DNA of 64,000 nucleotides from Flavobacterium proteolyticum (GTDB lineage: Bacteria; Bacteroidota; Bacteroidia; Flavobacteriales; Flavobacteriaceae). The notes beneath the pieces are model-generated. The model worked only from the letters and a program-made list of their open reading frames with translations, did no database searches and was not told where the DNA came from. Positions 17,221 to 26,434 of the stretch are shown in pieces; the first letter of the stretch is position 1, and each line of letters begins with the position of its first letter. Both the position numbers and the translations under genes were made by a program. Where the stretch lies: assembly GCF_015223105.1 (NCBI RefSeq), contig NZ_JADFTZ010000002.1:310001-374000 (forward strand), in the 5' to 3' direction.

Positions 17221-18240
17221 TTAATAATTTACAACTTCCTCTGATGTTAATCCTCTATATTTCAAAAAGAACCTGCGAATCGCTTTGCGATAGAACAATT
17301 TTTCAGGCAATGTGTTTTTTAACCAAAAAAGGAAATTTGAAGGCTGTTTTAAAGGTTTATGCAAAGCAAAATCAATTACCATATCTTGTTTTTTCAAGGC
17401 ATTGAATGTTTCTTGCATCCAAGCTTCTTGGACATTCCCTAAGTGATACGTATAATTATCATCGGTTGACAAACGCCAGTAGCCTTTACGAATTACGGGT
17501 AAATCTAAAATTTTAGCTTCACTAGTACCACCCAAACTAAATGGTGTTGCTGTCACTCCTAAATCAGAAAAAATATCGCCGCGATAAGTAGCTACAAAAT
17601 GTCCTGCTCCTACAACTGCACTTACCTTATCATTAGTCAAAGTCAAATATTTTTCAAAATGAACCGACTTGTAAAAATTGGGATTTCCAATACTTGTAGC
17701 AAAAGCTTCAAAAGCCACTGGATTTTTAACCTTAGAAAAAGCTAAACTCTTTGAAAAGAATCTTTCGGTTAAAATATTAAATGTTTTATCATTAAAAGAT
17801 TTAGAAGAAGGCGTTGTACACACCAAACCCGTTTTTGGAAAAGCTTCAAACACTTCATAAGTAGCTTTTTGCCAATCGTTTAAAAACATTACATCAGCAT
17901 CAGTAATCGTGATTAAAGGAAACTGATGTCCCGTCAACCCTTTTAAAATAGCGTTTAGTTTTCCTATGGCAGTAGTATGAATAACTTCTTGAATTTTACA
18001 ATTTTGTTGCAATTGATTTAGATAAACGATAACTTCTTCGCAACTTCCATTATTAACAACCGAAATATAGGTTTTGGAATGACTTGTTGTTATTAAAGAC
18101 TCTAAGCAAAACTGTAAAATCTGAAAACTGTCTTTAAAATAATCTTTTTGATGCGGTATATAAACAGGAACAATAACCTGATGCGTAAACTCAGATTTTG
18201 GAAGTACTTTATCTTTATTAGGGTTGAAGCCTACTCGCAT
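17221..18240 (-). CDS. Glycosyltransferase family 2
   Basis: A 339-residue GT-A fold protein. The opening QVIVPVYIP is a GT2 start, YISVVNNGS is the first conserved loop, and the DxD-type metal site is in ITITDADVMF (about residues 115-124). The start is ATG at 18238-18240, and the gene overlaps the end of the previous GT4 by 10 bp. The central region is longer than in minimal GT2 enzymes. It probably adds one residue to the repeat unit. Specificity cannot be read from the sequence. Confidence 0.82.
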   Translation of the reverse strand: MRVGFNPNKDKVLPKSEFTHQVIVPVYIPHQKDYFKDSFQILQFCLESLITTSHSKTYISVVNNGSCEEVIVYLNQLQQNCKIQEVIHTTAIGKLNAILKGLTGHQFPLITITDADVMFLNDWQKATYEVFEAFPKTGLVCTTPSSKSFNDKTFNILTERFFSKSLAFSKVKNPVAFEAFATSIGNPNFYKSVHFEKYLTLTNDKVSAVVGAGHFVATYRGDIFSDLGVTATPFSLGGTSEAKILDLPVIRKGYWRLSTDDNYTYHLGNVQEAWMQETFNALKKQDMVIDFALHKPLKQPSNFLFWLKNTLPEKLFYRKAIRRFFLKYRGLTSEEVVNY

Positions 18241-19379
18241 GTATCGTTTTCAATTTGTTGGTATAATGCTACTATTTTTTGTTGATTGGCATTTAAATCA
18301 ACATACGCTTTTGCAACACTATAATTTTCTAAAGTGGCTGATTTAATCCAATCTTGATTTTGAATCGCTTTCAAAATTAATTTTTTAATTTCTTCTATAT
18401 CTTCAGGATTATGAATTAAAAATCCATTATTTCCGTCCTCTATAATTTCAGCTGTTGCACCACCAGGATTCGATTGAATTGGGAAAGCGCCCATAATCAT
18501 GGCTTCTAACAACGTATTTGGCATGCCATCAGAGATGTTATTCCCAACGTAAATTGCAGACTGCCCCATTAATTTCAATACTTCTTCTTGTTTTAAACCG
18601 TGTCTATCATAGACCTGAAAAGGAAGTTTTTTATTGCTAATATAATCCTCAACAACCTTGTGAGCTCCAAAAACGACTACAGAAAATTGCTGTAAATCAT
18701 CTTTTATTTCTTCTAAGGCTTTTACAACATTCAAGGCTCTTCCAAAAAGATGATGATACCCTTTTACTATAATTATTTTTCGCTCTTCAAATGGCTTTTT
18801 ATAATTTTCAAAATACGTCAAATCATATCCACCCCCTGTTGGTATTGCACCAAGAAATTTCCCTTTGAAACCATTCTGACTTGCCAAAATACCATCTCGT
18901 TTACAATCAGCAGTCATGTAGTCGATTCTTGATAACACTTGGTTCAAATTGGTTTTATGACTCGGTAAATTTTGATAATAAAAAATATCGTTACCCCAAC
19001 AATTGTATAACCATTTAATTTTTGGAAATTGCAACATGGTTTTCACAATAGGATAAGAACACGTTTGCATTTCAAAACTCTGCACTAAATCAGGTTGCAT
19101 ATTTTTGATGCATGCTTCTAAGGCTTCATTCTCTGTTACTTCTAAATATGGCCTTATAAAGTGATACAATTTTGGAAACTTTTTAGATAACCAATATTCT
19201 CCTTTTATGTAAGGTAGTTTTCTTTTTTTCCAATTTGTTATTTGTGTAACTTCCTCTAAAGTTTGAATTTTTCCTTTTCCAATAATATCAAACCAATATA
19301 ATTCATGACCCGATTCCTTTAGATTTTCAATCCAACGGGTAGCATGAATAGAATGCATTGATATTAGTAGAATTTTCAT
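18231..19379 (-). CDS. Glycosyltransferase family 4
   Basis: A 382-residue GT-B enzyme. The N-terminus (MKILLISMHSIHATRWIENLKESGHELYW) is the acceptor-domain start typical of GT4 proteins, and SDGMPNTLLEAMIMGAFPIQ with SNPGGATAEII is the donor-domain EX7E block. VYVGNNISDG precedes it. It overlaps the next gene by 10 bp and follows the upstream gene by 1 bp, so translation is coupled. The sugar specificity is unknown. Confidence 0.85.
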   Translation of the reverse strand: MKILLISMHSIHATRWIENLKESGHELYWFDIIGKGKIQTLEEVTQITNWKKRKLPYIKGEYWLSKKFPKLYHFIRPYLEVTENEALEACIKNMQPDLVQSFEMQTCSYPIVKTMLQFPKIKWLYNCWGNDIFYYQNLPSHKTNLNQVLSRIDYMTADCKRDGILASQNGFKGKFLGAIPTGGGYDLTYFENYKKPFEERKIIIVKGYHHLFGRALNVVKALEEIKDDLQQFSVVVFGAHKVVEDYISNKKLPFQVYDRHGLKQEEVLKLMGQSAIYVGNNISDGMPNTLLEAMIMGAFPIQSNPGGATAEIIEDGNNGFLIHNPEDIEEIKKLILKAIQNQDWIKSATLENYSVAKAYVDLNANQQKIVALYQQIENDTCE

Positions 19380-19380
19380 T

Positions 19381-20544
19381 TTAGTTGTTCAATATTATTT
19401 GTAATTCTTTGAAATAATTTTCAGCCGAATTTTGACTAATCATTTTTAAGTTTTTTTCTCCCTCTTTTTTTCTTAAATCTTCATCCGTTGCTAACTCTTC
19501 TATTTTCTGAGCCAAAATATTTTTATCATTTGAAATTAAAAAAGAAGAATCTCCTAAAAGAGCGCAACAACCTTTATGATTTGATGCAATAACAGGCAAT
19601 CCATATAACATGTATTCCATAACCACATTTGGTGTGCCTTCTATTTCGGAAACTAAAACCCCAATATCTAAAACATTTAGCACATCATGTACATTAATTC
19701 CCGACAATAAAGTTACTTTATCTTCAATATTGAGCTTTTTTGTCAATTCAATTAGTTGGTGATATTTATTAAATGTATTCTCGTTGTTATCTTTATTTCC
19801 TAAAAATACTAAATGAATTTTAGTGTCTATTTTGATTTCAGAGAATGCTTCTATTAATAACTCTTGATATTTTTCTTCTCTGTAATGTGCTATCATACCA
19901 ATAACTAAAGAATTACTTGGTATTGACAATTGTTTTTTTAAATTTTCTTTATCTAGACTCTTTCTTTCAATAGCTAAAAATTGAGGTAAAACATGTATCT
20001 TATCTTTAGGAACTTTATAATATTCTTTAAATACCTCTAATCCATTTTCTGCATTTGCAATAATTGCAGGTGCTTTTTTAACTGCGATTTTTTCTAACCA
20101 ATCATAAAAACAAACTTCCAAACCTAACTGATGCCAAAAAGTTGTTTTTGCTCCTGTAAAATTATAAATTAATGAAGCGATTTTAGAGGGGCCATTCATA
20201 AAAGGTATTAAAATATCAGGATTCAACTTTCTAATTCCTAATGTTATTTTTACTAAATACTTTAAGGCTCTTATAGCTTTTTTTAGATTTTTAATAGAAA
20301 ATTCTTCTTTAATCGACAGCGAAGGTGGACCAAAATAATATACTTTATCTAAACCAATTTCATTTAAAAAATTTTGAAATTCAACAGATTGCTCATTTGA
20401 ATAAGTAACAACAATTGAAACAGAACAATTAAAATTTTCTTTTACATATTTAGCAAAACCTAAGGCTTGTCTTTCAGCTCCACCCAAAATTGCATCCTTG
20501 ATAAGGATAACAACCGTTTTATTTTGAAAGCTAAAATCTGCCAT
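19381..20544 (-). CDS. Glycosyltransferase family 4
   Basis: A GT-B enzyme with the acceptor-domain motif GGAERQALGFAKY near the N-terminus and the donor block EGTPNVVMEYMLYGLPVIAS with NHKGCCALLG. I place the start at the ATG at 20542-20544 (387 residues), one base after the upstream stop codon; an in-frame GTG 13 codons earlier would overlap that gene by 38 bp. FWHQLGLEVC and IANAENGLEVFKEYY in the middle fit the family. It is probably one of the transferases that build the repeat unit. Confidence 0.83.
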   Translation of the reverse strand: MADFSFQNKTVVILIKDAILGGAERQALGFAKYVKENFNCSVSIVVTYSNEQSVEFQNFLNEIGLDKVYYFGPPSLSIKEEFSIKNLKKAIRALKYLVKITLGIRKLNPDILIPFMNGPSKIASLIYNFTGAKTTFWHQLGLEVCFYDWLEKIAVKKAPAIIANAENGLEVFKEYYKVPKDKIHVLPQFLAIERKSLDKENLKKQLSIPSNSLVIGMIAHYREEKYQELLIEAFSEIKIDTKIHLVFLGNKDNNENTFNKYHQLIELTKKLNIEDKVTLLSGINVHDVLNVLDIGVLVSEIEGTPNVVMEYMLYGLPVIASNHKGCCALLGDSSFLISNDKNILAQKIEELATDEDLRKKEGEKNLKMISQNSAENYFKELQIILNN

Positions 20545-20545
20545 G

Positions 20546-21535
20546 TTACTGATATAGTTTTTTAATGATTCTGGAAACGCCACTTCCTTTTATGCTGGCG
20601 AAAGGCAACAAAACGCGATCAACTAAAATAAACTTAAAAAAAGTTTTAGTATCTAAAAAAGAGTGTGCCGCCAACAAATGTACTATTTTCTTATTATCAT
20701 CCTGAAAAGCGCGGCTATTTTCTAAAATAGTGAAACGAAAAAATGTCTTATACGATTGTACAAAGTACGCTTTTATATCCTTATTTTGAAATCGATTTTC
20801 CTTGTTATTTTGCATTACAGCAACCAAACTTACCAACAAATGAGCAAAACACTTGACCATTTTAGTTTTAACTTCAATGGAATTGTACTTCTCTTTGTAA
20901 TTGGCATCGTTTCGATAATAACAATCAATCGCAGGGTATATTTTAAAATCAGAAGCTTGAACAATGGCTTTGATAGCTACTTCTAAATCTTCAAAAACCA
21001 CTAATTCCGAATTAAAACCAATAGTTTTAAAAAAAGTGGTTTTATAAATTGGAGCTGTAATAGGCCATTGACCATGCAATTGAATAAAAGATTCTAATAC
21101 TTGGTTTTTATCTTGTTCAGCAACAATTTCCTTTTTTGAAAAATCAGGCTCATCGAGAAAACGTTCCATTTGAAACACTAAGAAATCACATTCTGGATGT
21201 TGTTGAAATTGCGCTACTCGATTTTCCAAACAAGTAGAGGCTAATAAATCATCGGCGTCTAAAAAAATAAGATATTCTCCTTTAGCTTTTGTTACGCCAT
21301 AATTTCGTGCCGAAGAAGGTCCTTTTGGTAAATGGTCTGGTCGTATATATAATTGAAAACGATTGTCTTTTTCTTGATAATTTACAGAAATAGTTTCGGT
21401 TAAGTCGATAGAACCATCATCTACTAAAATACATTCCCAATTCGTATAGGTTTGCGTAAGCACACTATTTAAAGTGGCTTTAATATGCTTACTACTGTTA
21501 AAAGTGGGAATAATTATGGAAACCAGTGGTTGCAA
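20546..21535 (-). CDS. Glycosyltransferase family 2, TTG start
   Basis: A 329-residue GT-A enzyme: PLVSIIIPTFNSSKHIKATL at the N-terminus, ILVDDGSIDLT, and the DxD site in FLDADDLL. No ATG or GTG lies near the expected start and the next internal Met is far downstream, so translation most likely begins at TTG (21533-21535). The gene overlaps nothing but sits 11 bp from the next GT2. The C-terminus is basic and moderately hydrophobic, fitting membrane association. Confidence 0.83.
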   Translation of the reverse strand: MQPLVSIIIPTFNSSKHIKATLNSVLTQTYTNWECILVDDGSIDLTETISVNYQEKDNRFQLYIRPDHLPKGPSSARNYGVTKAKGEYLIFLDADDLLASTCLENRVAQFQQHPECDFLVFQMERFLDEPDFSKKEIVAEQDKNQVLESFIQLHGQWPITAPIYKTTFFKTIGFNSELVVFEDLEVAIKAIVQASDFKIYPAIDCYYRNDANYKEKYNSIEVKTKMVKCFAHLLVSLVAVMQNNKENRFQNKDIKAYFVQSYKTFFRFTILENSRAFQDDNKKIVHLLAAHSFLDTKTFFKFILVDRVLLPFASIKGSGVSRIIKKLYQ

Positions 21536-21546
21536 ATTGTTTGTAT

Positions 21547-22488
21547 TTATCGGAACAAAATTGGGAAAAGTTGCTTTCTTTTCCTAATAATTGGGCAGTA
21601 TTTAATCGCTAAAGTAGAAGTCAGCAACTTTGGATTCGATTTTAGCAGGTAAAACCAATACTTGAACTCAGCTATTAAGTTATACTTTTCTTTGTATCGG
21701 TAATAAAACAACCAATTCAGCAGTAAATCAATTTTAGCTTTTCCGATGTTATTTTGAAAACTCCAATGGATAACCGATTCATACATTTTTTGACGATGTA
21801 CTTTATATTGCTCGGTTTGATTGAAAATATTAGTTTCATGAACACCTCGCATAGCTACGGGTTCCGTTATATTTCCAGCTACTAATTTAGAAGTGAGTGC
21901 CATTTTAAGCAACCAATCGGTATCTTCCGCCACAACTAAATGTTCTTGAAAAAGTCCGATTTTGGTTAGCACTTCTTTTCTAATGGTTAAACCATCAATA
22001 GAAAAATACCCTTTTTTCCCGTTTAATAGATAGTCAAATAATTCTTTTGGCGGAATAGCTTCTGTAACCGTGGTTAAAGCTAATTCGTTGTGTTCTTCAT
22101 CTGAAAAATCTCTATAAAAATGAACTCCAATAGCATTATAAACACCGTCAATTGTAGCATCGCTAGCAAAAATTTTGCTATCTATTTCAAAACGATTTTC
22201 CAAGTAAAAATCATCCGCGTCTAAAAAAGCGATAAAAGGCATAGTAGCTTTTTGCAGCGCTAAATTGCGACTTGCGGAACGTCCTTTATTGGCATTATTT
22301 TCATGATGATAGATTTTAATTCTAGCATCGGATTGTTGTAATTTTTGAAGAATGGCTAGTGAATCATCGGTACTTCCATCGTTTACTAAAACTACTTCCT
22401 TTACTTCTTTATGAAACAAAGCAGAAGTAACCGCTTTTTCAATATAAGCAGCAGCATTGTAAACGGGGATGATGACGGAGATATTCAA
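21547..22488 (-). CDS. Glycosyltransferase family 2, TTG start
   Basis: A 313-residue GT-A enzyme with SVIIPVYNAAAYIEKAV, VVLVNDGSTDDS and the DxD site FLDADDFY. The upstream gene ends with TAA two bases before the TTG at 22486-22488, and no in-frame ATG lies between, so TTG is the likely start. It is the second consecutive GT2 gene with this feature. The conserved AEDTDWLLKMAL segment corresponds to the acceptor-side ED motif of GT2 proteins. Confidence 0.83.
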   Translation of the reverse strand: MNISVIIPVYNAAAYIEKAVTSALFHKEVKEVVLVNDGSTDDSLAILQKLQQSDARIKIYHHENNANKGRSASRNLALQKATMPFIAFLDADDFYLENRFEIDSKIFASDATIDGVYNAIGVHFYRDFSDEEHNELALTTVTEAIPPKELFDYLLNGKKGYFSIDGLTIRKEVLTKIGLFQEHLVVAEDTDWLLKMALTSKLVAGNITEPVAMRGVHETNIFNQTEQYKVHRQKMYESVIHWSFQNNIGKAKIDLLLNWLFYYRYKEKYNLIAEFKYWFYLLKSNPKLLTSTLAIKYCPIIRKRKQLFPILFR

Positions 22489-22490
22489 TT

Positions 22491-23429
22491 TTAAATTTTA
22501 GCTAGTAGTTTCAATATCTTTAAACCAATTTTCCTTTTGATTTTACTTTTAATAATAACATTGGTTAACTTATTGAATTCAAAAAAATAATTGCTTTCGG
22601 TTCTATTCTCTTTTGAATTTTCATAGAAAGGATTTTCAATATAGTTTACCTTCCAATGCGAATTGCATTTCGTAATTTGTTCAAAGATGAGTTTGTTTCG
22701 CTTGTAGCTTTCAAATCTTCTTTTATTGGCTTCTACCAAATCATCAGGCGCAACGTAATGGTTTTGGTGTAACACAATTTGGTCATCAATGAATTTAATC
22801 TGCATCTTTTTGTTTTTGATACGCCAAATCAATTCATCATCGTCATATCCTACTCCTTTTGCATAGCGTTCATCAAATCCTCCCAAATCGAACAAATCAG
22901 AACTCATCATTGCCGCACAAAAATGAAAGGCTTCTGGTCGAAATTTTGAGTGATTGTACCAACCTAAATCGCCATCAGTTGTGAAAGATCTATTATTGTT
23001 TTCGATAAGTTTCGCAATGTTCTTTTCATCAAAAAAAAGCGCATCATCGTCTGTATTCAATTTATCCATTGAAAAACATCCAAAACTTAAATACTCGTTC
23101 TCTTTTAAATGCGCATCCACATAGGCTAAAATCGCACCAAAATGATAGCACTCTGGATTTTGAATAATGATTTTATCGCCTTTAACCGCCTCAAAACCAA
23201 TATTGAAAGGAATACAAGGATTTTTGTACCATTTGTTTTGCTTTTCTAAACGAATTACTCTTAAAAAAGGGAAATCGGTTTGTAAATCTTCTAATCGTTC
23301 TGCTTCATCACTACCATCATCGACTACAATAACTTCAAAATCGATTTTACCATAATAAGGCAACATACTTTGTAAAGTACGAGTAAATAACTTTTTTCGG
23401 TTGTAATAAGCAGTAACTACAGATATCAT
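22491..23429 (-). CDS. Glycosyltransferase family 2 with galactosyltransferase-like C-terminus
   Basis: A 312-residue GT-A enzyme. The start is MISVVTAYYNRKKLF, followed by VIVVDDGSDEAERL, and the metal/acceptor region FDERYAKGVGYDDDELIWRI is like the C-terminal galactosyltransferase region (Glyco_transf_7C type) of GT2 and GT27 proteins. IIQNPECYHFG replaces the usual DxD block, as is common in this subgroup. It follows the SDR gene by 1 bp. The transferred sugar is not predictable. Confidence 0.82.
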   Translation of the reverse strand: MISVVTAYYNRKKLFTRTLQSMLPYYGKIDFEVIVVDDGSDEAERLEDLQTDFPFLRVIRLEKQNKWYKNPCIPFNIGFEAVKGDKIIIQNPECYHFGAILAYVDAHLKENEYLSFGCFSMDKLNTDDDALFFDEKNIAKLIENNNRSFTTDGDLGWYNHSKFRPEAFHFCAAMMSSDLFDLGGFDERYAKGVGYDDDELIWRIKNKKMQIKFIDDQIVLHQNHYVAPDDLVEANKRRFESYKRNKLIFEQITKCNSHWKVNYIENPFYENSKENRTESNYFFEFNKLTNVIIKSKIKRKIGLKILKLLAKI

Positions 23430-23430
23430 A

Positions 23431-24297
23431 TTATAATGAATAGTGTTTGTATAGGGTATTGTGGTCTAAAATCCAGGCTTTCAAATCTATTAACATTTGT
23501 TCGTATGTAGGAACGTGGTAGTTAAAATCTTTTCGTGTGAAAAGTAAACTTTTATCCACTTGATAAGCATCGTAATCCACAATTTCCAACTGGTTGTTTC
23601 TAAATATGGAATTAAACAATTGCAACAATTCGTATTTATTTATCTTTTCGCTTGGCACCACTTGAATGATTCCTGAAATGTTTTGATGAATTACTTCATG
23701 AACCACTTTTGCTAATTCCAATGTTGTTAAACCTGTCCAATAAGCATTAGAATAACCATTCAACTTAGTTTCTAAAGGTTGACTCAAAAACCAATGCAAC
23801 AATCCAATACCGTTTGAATTAATTTCGGGACCAATGATAGAAGTTCTGATGGTGACATCTTTTGGATTATCAATTTCGCCTAGTGCTTTTGATTGGGCAT
23901 AAAACCCAATGCCGTCTTTTACATCGGCTTCCGTGTAATTGCCTCTTTTGCCTGAGAACACACAATCGGTACTGATATGAATTACTTTGGTTTGAGTGTT
24001 TTTAGTAATCTCTTCTAAAAAATGGGGAAAATAACTATTGAACCAAACTGCCTTTGACGGATGATCTTCGGCATCTTTGTTTAAAATTCCAATACAATTG
24101 ACCACCACATCAAATTCATGAAATTTAATTAGGGTTTGAAGTTGTTCCGTATCACTTACATCGACATTAAAACTTTTGTCATTTTCCGAAATATTTCGGG
24201 CAACAGTATACACCTCGAAAGTATCGATTGCAGTAAAATAACGGTGCATGACATGACCCGCCATACCTTTAGAACCAATAATTAAAATTTTCTTCAT
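23431..24297 (-). CDS. RmlD-like SDR sugar reductase (WbvR/CapF-like, no cupin)
   Basis: A 288-residue extended short-chain dehydrogenase. The Rossmann motif is IIGSKGMAGHVMH near the N-terminus, ISTDCVFSGKRGNY holds the catalytic Ser/Thr, and FYAQSKALGE carries the YxxxK pair. Between capE and glycosyltransferase genes it would reduce the 4-keto intermediate of the N-acetyl-6-deoxy-L-hexosamine route. CapF/FnlB proteins are about 370 residues with a C-terminal cupin; this protein ends near 288, as in the RmlD-like reductase of the UDP-L-QuiNAc route (WbvR). That favours, but does not prove, an L-QuiNAc or L-RhaNAc product. Confidence 0.82.
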   Translation of the reverse strand: MKKILIIGSKGMAGHVMHRYFTAIDTFEVYTVARNISENDKSFNVDVSDTEQLQTLIKFHEFDVVVNCIGILNKDAEDHPSKAVWFNSYFPHFLEEITKNTQTKVIHISTDCVFSGKRGNYTEADVKDGIGFYAQSKALGEIDNPKDVTIRTSIIGPEINSNGIGLLHWFLSQPLETKLNGYSNAYWTGLTTLELAKVVHEVIHQNISGIIQVVPSEKINKYELLQLFNSIFRNNQLEIVDYDAYQVDKSLLFTRKDFNYHVPTYEQMLIDLKAWILDHNTLYKHYSL

Positions 24298-24300
24298 AAA

Positions 24301-25419
24301 TTATTTATTCCAAGTTACCTGATTTACAATTTTAGTGTAACTCATAATCGCTTTTATAACTCTATCTGAGCTATTTAAAACTTCATATTCGAATGGAATT
24401 TGTATTTCGCTATCGAATAATCCTTTTGTAATTTCAATCGAATTTATGATTTCGTCTTCTTTAATTCCCCCTAGAATAATAGTTCCGGCATCAACGGCTT
24501 CTGGTCGCTCCGTACTGGTACGAATACTTACTGCTGGGAATTTCATCATCGCTGATTCTTCACTGATAGTACCGCTATCAGACAACACTATGAATGCATT
24601 TTGTTGCAACTGTACATAATCAAAAAATCCAAGTGGTGCCACATTTTGAATCAAAGGATGAAAAGCAATTTTTTGAGACTCGATTCTTTTTTTAGTTCTT
24701 GGATGGGTTGAAAAAATAACGGGTAATTGATATTTTTCGGCTACTTTATTTAGGGCATTCGTTAAGGCAATAAAATTAGCATCAATATCTACATTTTCCT
24801 CACGATGCGAACTAACTACAATATATTTTTGACGAGTAAGCTGTAATTGTTCTAAAACGTTACTCGAATTAATTTTACCAGAATGAACATGTAAAACCTC
24901 TTTCAATGGAGAACCAATCACAAAAACATGGTCTTTACGAAAACCTTCACTTAACAAATAACGTCTGCTATTCTCAGTATAAGTTAGGTTGATATCGCTA
25001 ATATGATCGGATATTTTTCTATTGATTTCTTCAGGCACATTTTGGTCAAAACAACGATTTCCTGCTTCCATGTGAAAAATTGGAATTTTTAATCGCTTGG
25101 CAGCAATGGTGCTCAATACACTATTGGTATCTCCTAAAACCAAAAGGGCATCTGGCTTTTCTTTTGACAATACTTCATAGGATTTTGCAATAACATTACC
25201 TATGGTTTCTCCCAAATGACTTCCGGCTACATTTAAAAAATAATCCGGTTTTCTTAGCCCTAAATCTTCAAAAAAGATTTCGTTTAATTCGTAATCGTAA
25301 TTTTGACCAGTATGAATTAGAATATGATCAAAGTAAGTGTCACTTTTTTTGATACATTCAGCTAATCGAATAATTTCAGGTCTTGTTCCTAATATTGTTG
25401 CTAGTTTTAACTTTCTCAT
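24301..25419 (-). CDS. Non-hydrolysing UDP-HexNAc 2-epimerase (WecB/CapG/WbvD-like)
   Basis: A WecB-family epimerase. Motifs include TILGTRPEIIRLAE, HTGQNYD, DTNSVLSTIAA, HMEAGNRCFDQNVPEEINRKI and SDSGTISEE, all standard. In the CapEFG, FnlABC and WbvBRD routes this enzyme makes the last change, inverting C2 of the 6-deoxy-L-HexNAc nucleotide. The start is the ATG at 25417-25419 (372 residues); a TTG two codons earlier is possible. It lies between capE and the reductase gene, exactly as in those pathways, so a ManNAc role is less likely here. Confidence 0.87.
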   Translation of the reverse strand: MRKLKLATILGTRPEIIRLAECIKKSDTYFDHILIHTGQNYDYELNEIFFEDLGLRKPDYFLNVAGSHLGETIGNVIAKSYEVLSKEKPDALLVLGDTNSVLSTIAAKRLKIPIFHMEAGNRCFDQNVPEEINRKISDHISDINLTYTENSRRYLLSEGFRKDHVFVIGSPLKEVLHVHSGKINSSNVLEQLQLTRQKYIVVSSHREENVDIDANFIALTNALNKVAEKYQLPVIFSTHPRTKKRIESQKIAFHPLIQNVAPLGFFDYVQLQQNAFIVLSDSGTISEESAMMKFPAVSIRTSTERPEAVDAGTIILGGIKEDEIINSIEITKGLFDSEIQIPFEYEVLNSSDRVIKAIMSYTKIVNQVTWNK

Positions 25420-25429
25420 TTGCAATAAA

Positions 25430-26431
25430 TCATTTAAATTCTTCTAAGGTAAGCAACAAATTTTTCACACCTTCAACGTCTAATTGGGTTGTATTGTGTG
25501 AATTATAATCTTGAATTTCAGGTAAAATATCTTTCCCTTCAGAGAAATATTGACTGTAATTTAAATTTCTATTATCGGCTGGAATACGGAAAAATCCGCC
25601 CATATCCTCAGCTTTCGCCATTTCTTCACGGGTACACAACGTTTCATATAATTTTTCTCCGTGTCTAGTTCCAATAACTTTAATTGGATTTGAAGCGTTT
25701 TTAATTTCTAAAATTGCTTTTGCCAAATCGCTAATAGTGGAAGCTGGCGCTTTATTTATAAAAATATCCCCTGGATTCGCATTTTCAAAAGCAAATAACA
25801 CCAACTCAACAGCATCATCAAGCGACATTAAGAAACGCGTCATACTTGGGTCGGTTACGGTTAAATCTTCTCCTTTTTCAATTTGACTTAAAAAAAGAGG
25901 AATAACAGAACCTCTTGAAGCCATTACATTGCCGTAACGGGTTAAACAAATAGTGGTTTTGGTGGTGTTTCTCGACTCTGCAATAGCTACTTTTTCCATC
26001 ATAGCTTTTGACATTCCCATAGCGTTGATAGGATAAGCTGCTTTATCGGTAGACAAACAAATTACTTTTTCTACCTTATTTTGAATGGCTGCTCGTAACA
26101 CATTGTGAGTACCTTCTACATTAGTTTTTACGGCTTGCATTGGAAAAAATTCACAAGAGGGTACTTGTTTTAAAGCTGCTGCATGAAACACATAATCCAC
26201 TCCAATCATTGCTGATTCAATCGAGATAAAATCCCTCACATCGCCGATGTAAAATTTAATTTTTTCATTTTTATAGTGATTACGCATGTCATCTTGCTTT
26301 TTTTCATCTCTTGAAAAAATGCGAATCTCTTTAAAATGGTCGGTATTTAAAAATCGGTTTAGAACTGCAGTTCCAAAAGAACCTGTTCCACCAGTTATTA
26401 ATAATACTTTATTTTTTATTTGGTTGTTCAT
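25430..26431 (-). CDS. capE: UDP-GlcNAc 4,6-dehydratase/5-epimerase (CapE/FnlA/WbvB type)
   Basis: A 333-residue soluble SDR of the FlaA1/CapE group. The glycine motif is ITGGTGSFGTAVL, and HAAALKQVPSCEFFPMQAV is the group hallmark. The catalytic triad region reads STDKAAYPINAMGMSKAMME, where Met replaces the usual Tyr of YxxxK, as in other CapE/FlaA1 enzymes. It starts the conversion of UDP-GlcNAc to an N-acetyl-6-deoxy-L-hexosamine. The next two genes encode the 2-epimerase and the reductase. Confidence 0.9.
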   Translation of the reverse strand: MNNQIKNKVLLITGGTGSFGTAVLNRFLNTDHFKEIRIFSRDEKKQDDMRNHYKNEKIKFYIGDVRDFISIESAMIGVDYVFHAAALKQVPSCEFFPMQAVKTNVEGTHNVLRAAIQNKVEKVICLSTDKAAYPINAMGMSKAMMEKVAIAESRNTTKTTICLTRYGNVMASRGSVIPLFLSQIEKGEDLTVTDPSMTRFLMSLDDAVELVLFAFENANPGDIFINKAPASTISDLAKAILEIKNASNPIKVIGTRHGEKLYETLCTREEMAKAEDMGGFFRIPADNRNLNYSQYFSEGKDILPEIQDYNSHNTTQLDVEGVKNLLLTLEEFK

Positions 26432-26434
26432 AAT

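Noticed and set aside
24301-25419. A ManNAc-producing role (WecB) for the second 2-epimerase
   Set aside because: Its position between capE and the SDR reductase matches the last step of the 6-deoxy-L-HexNAc pathway, and neuC already supplies ManNAc.
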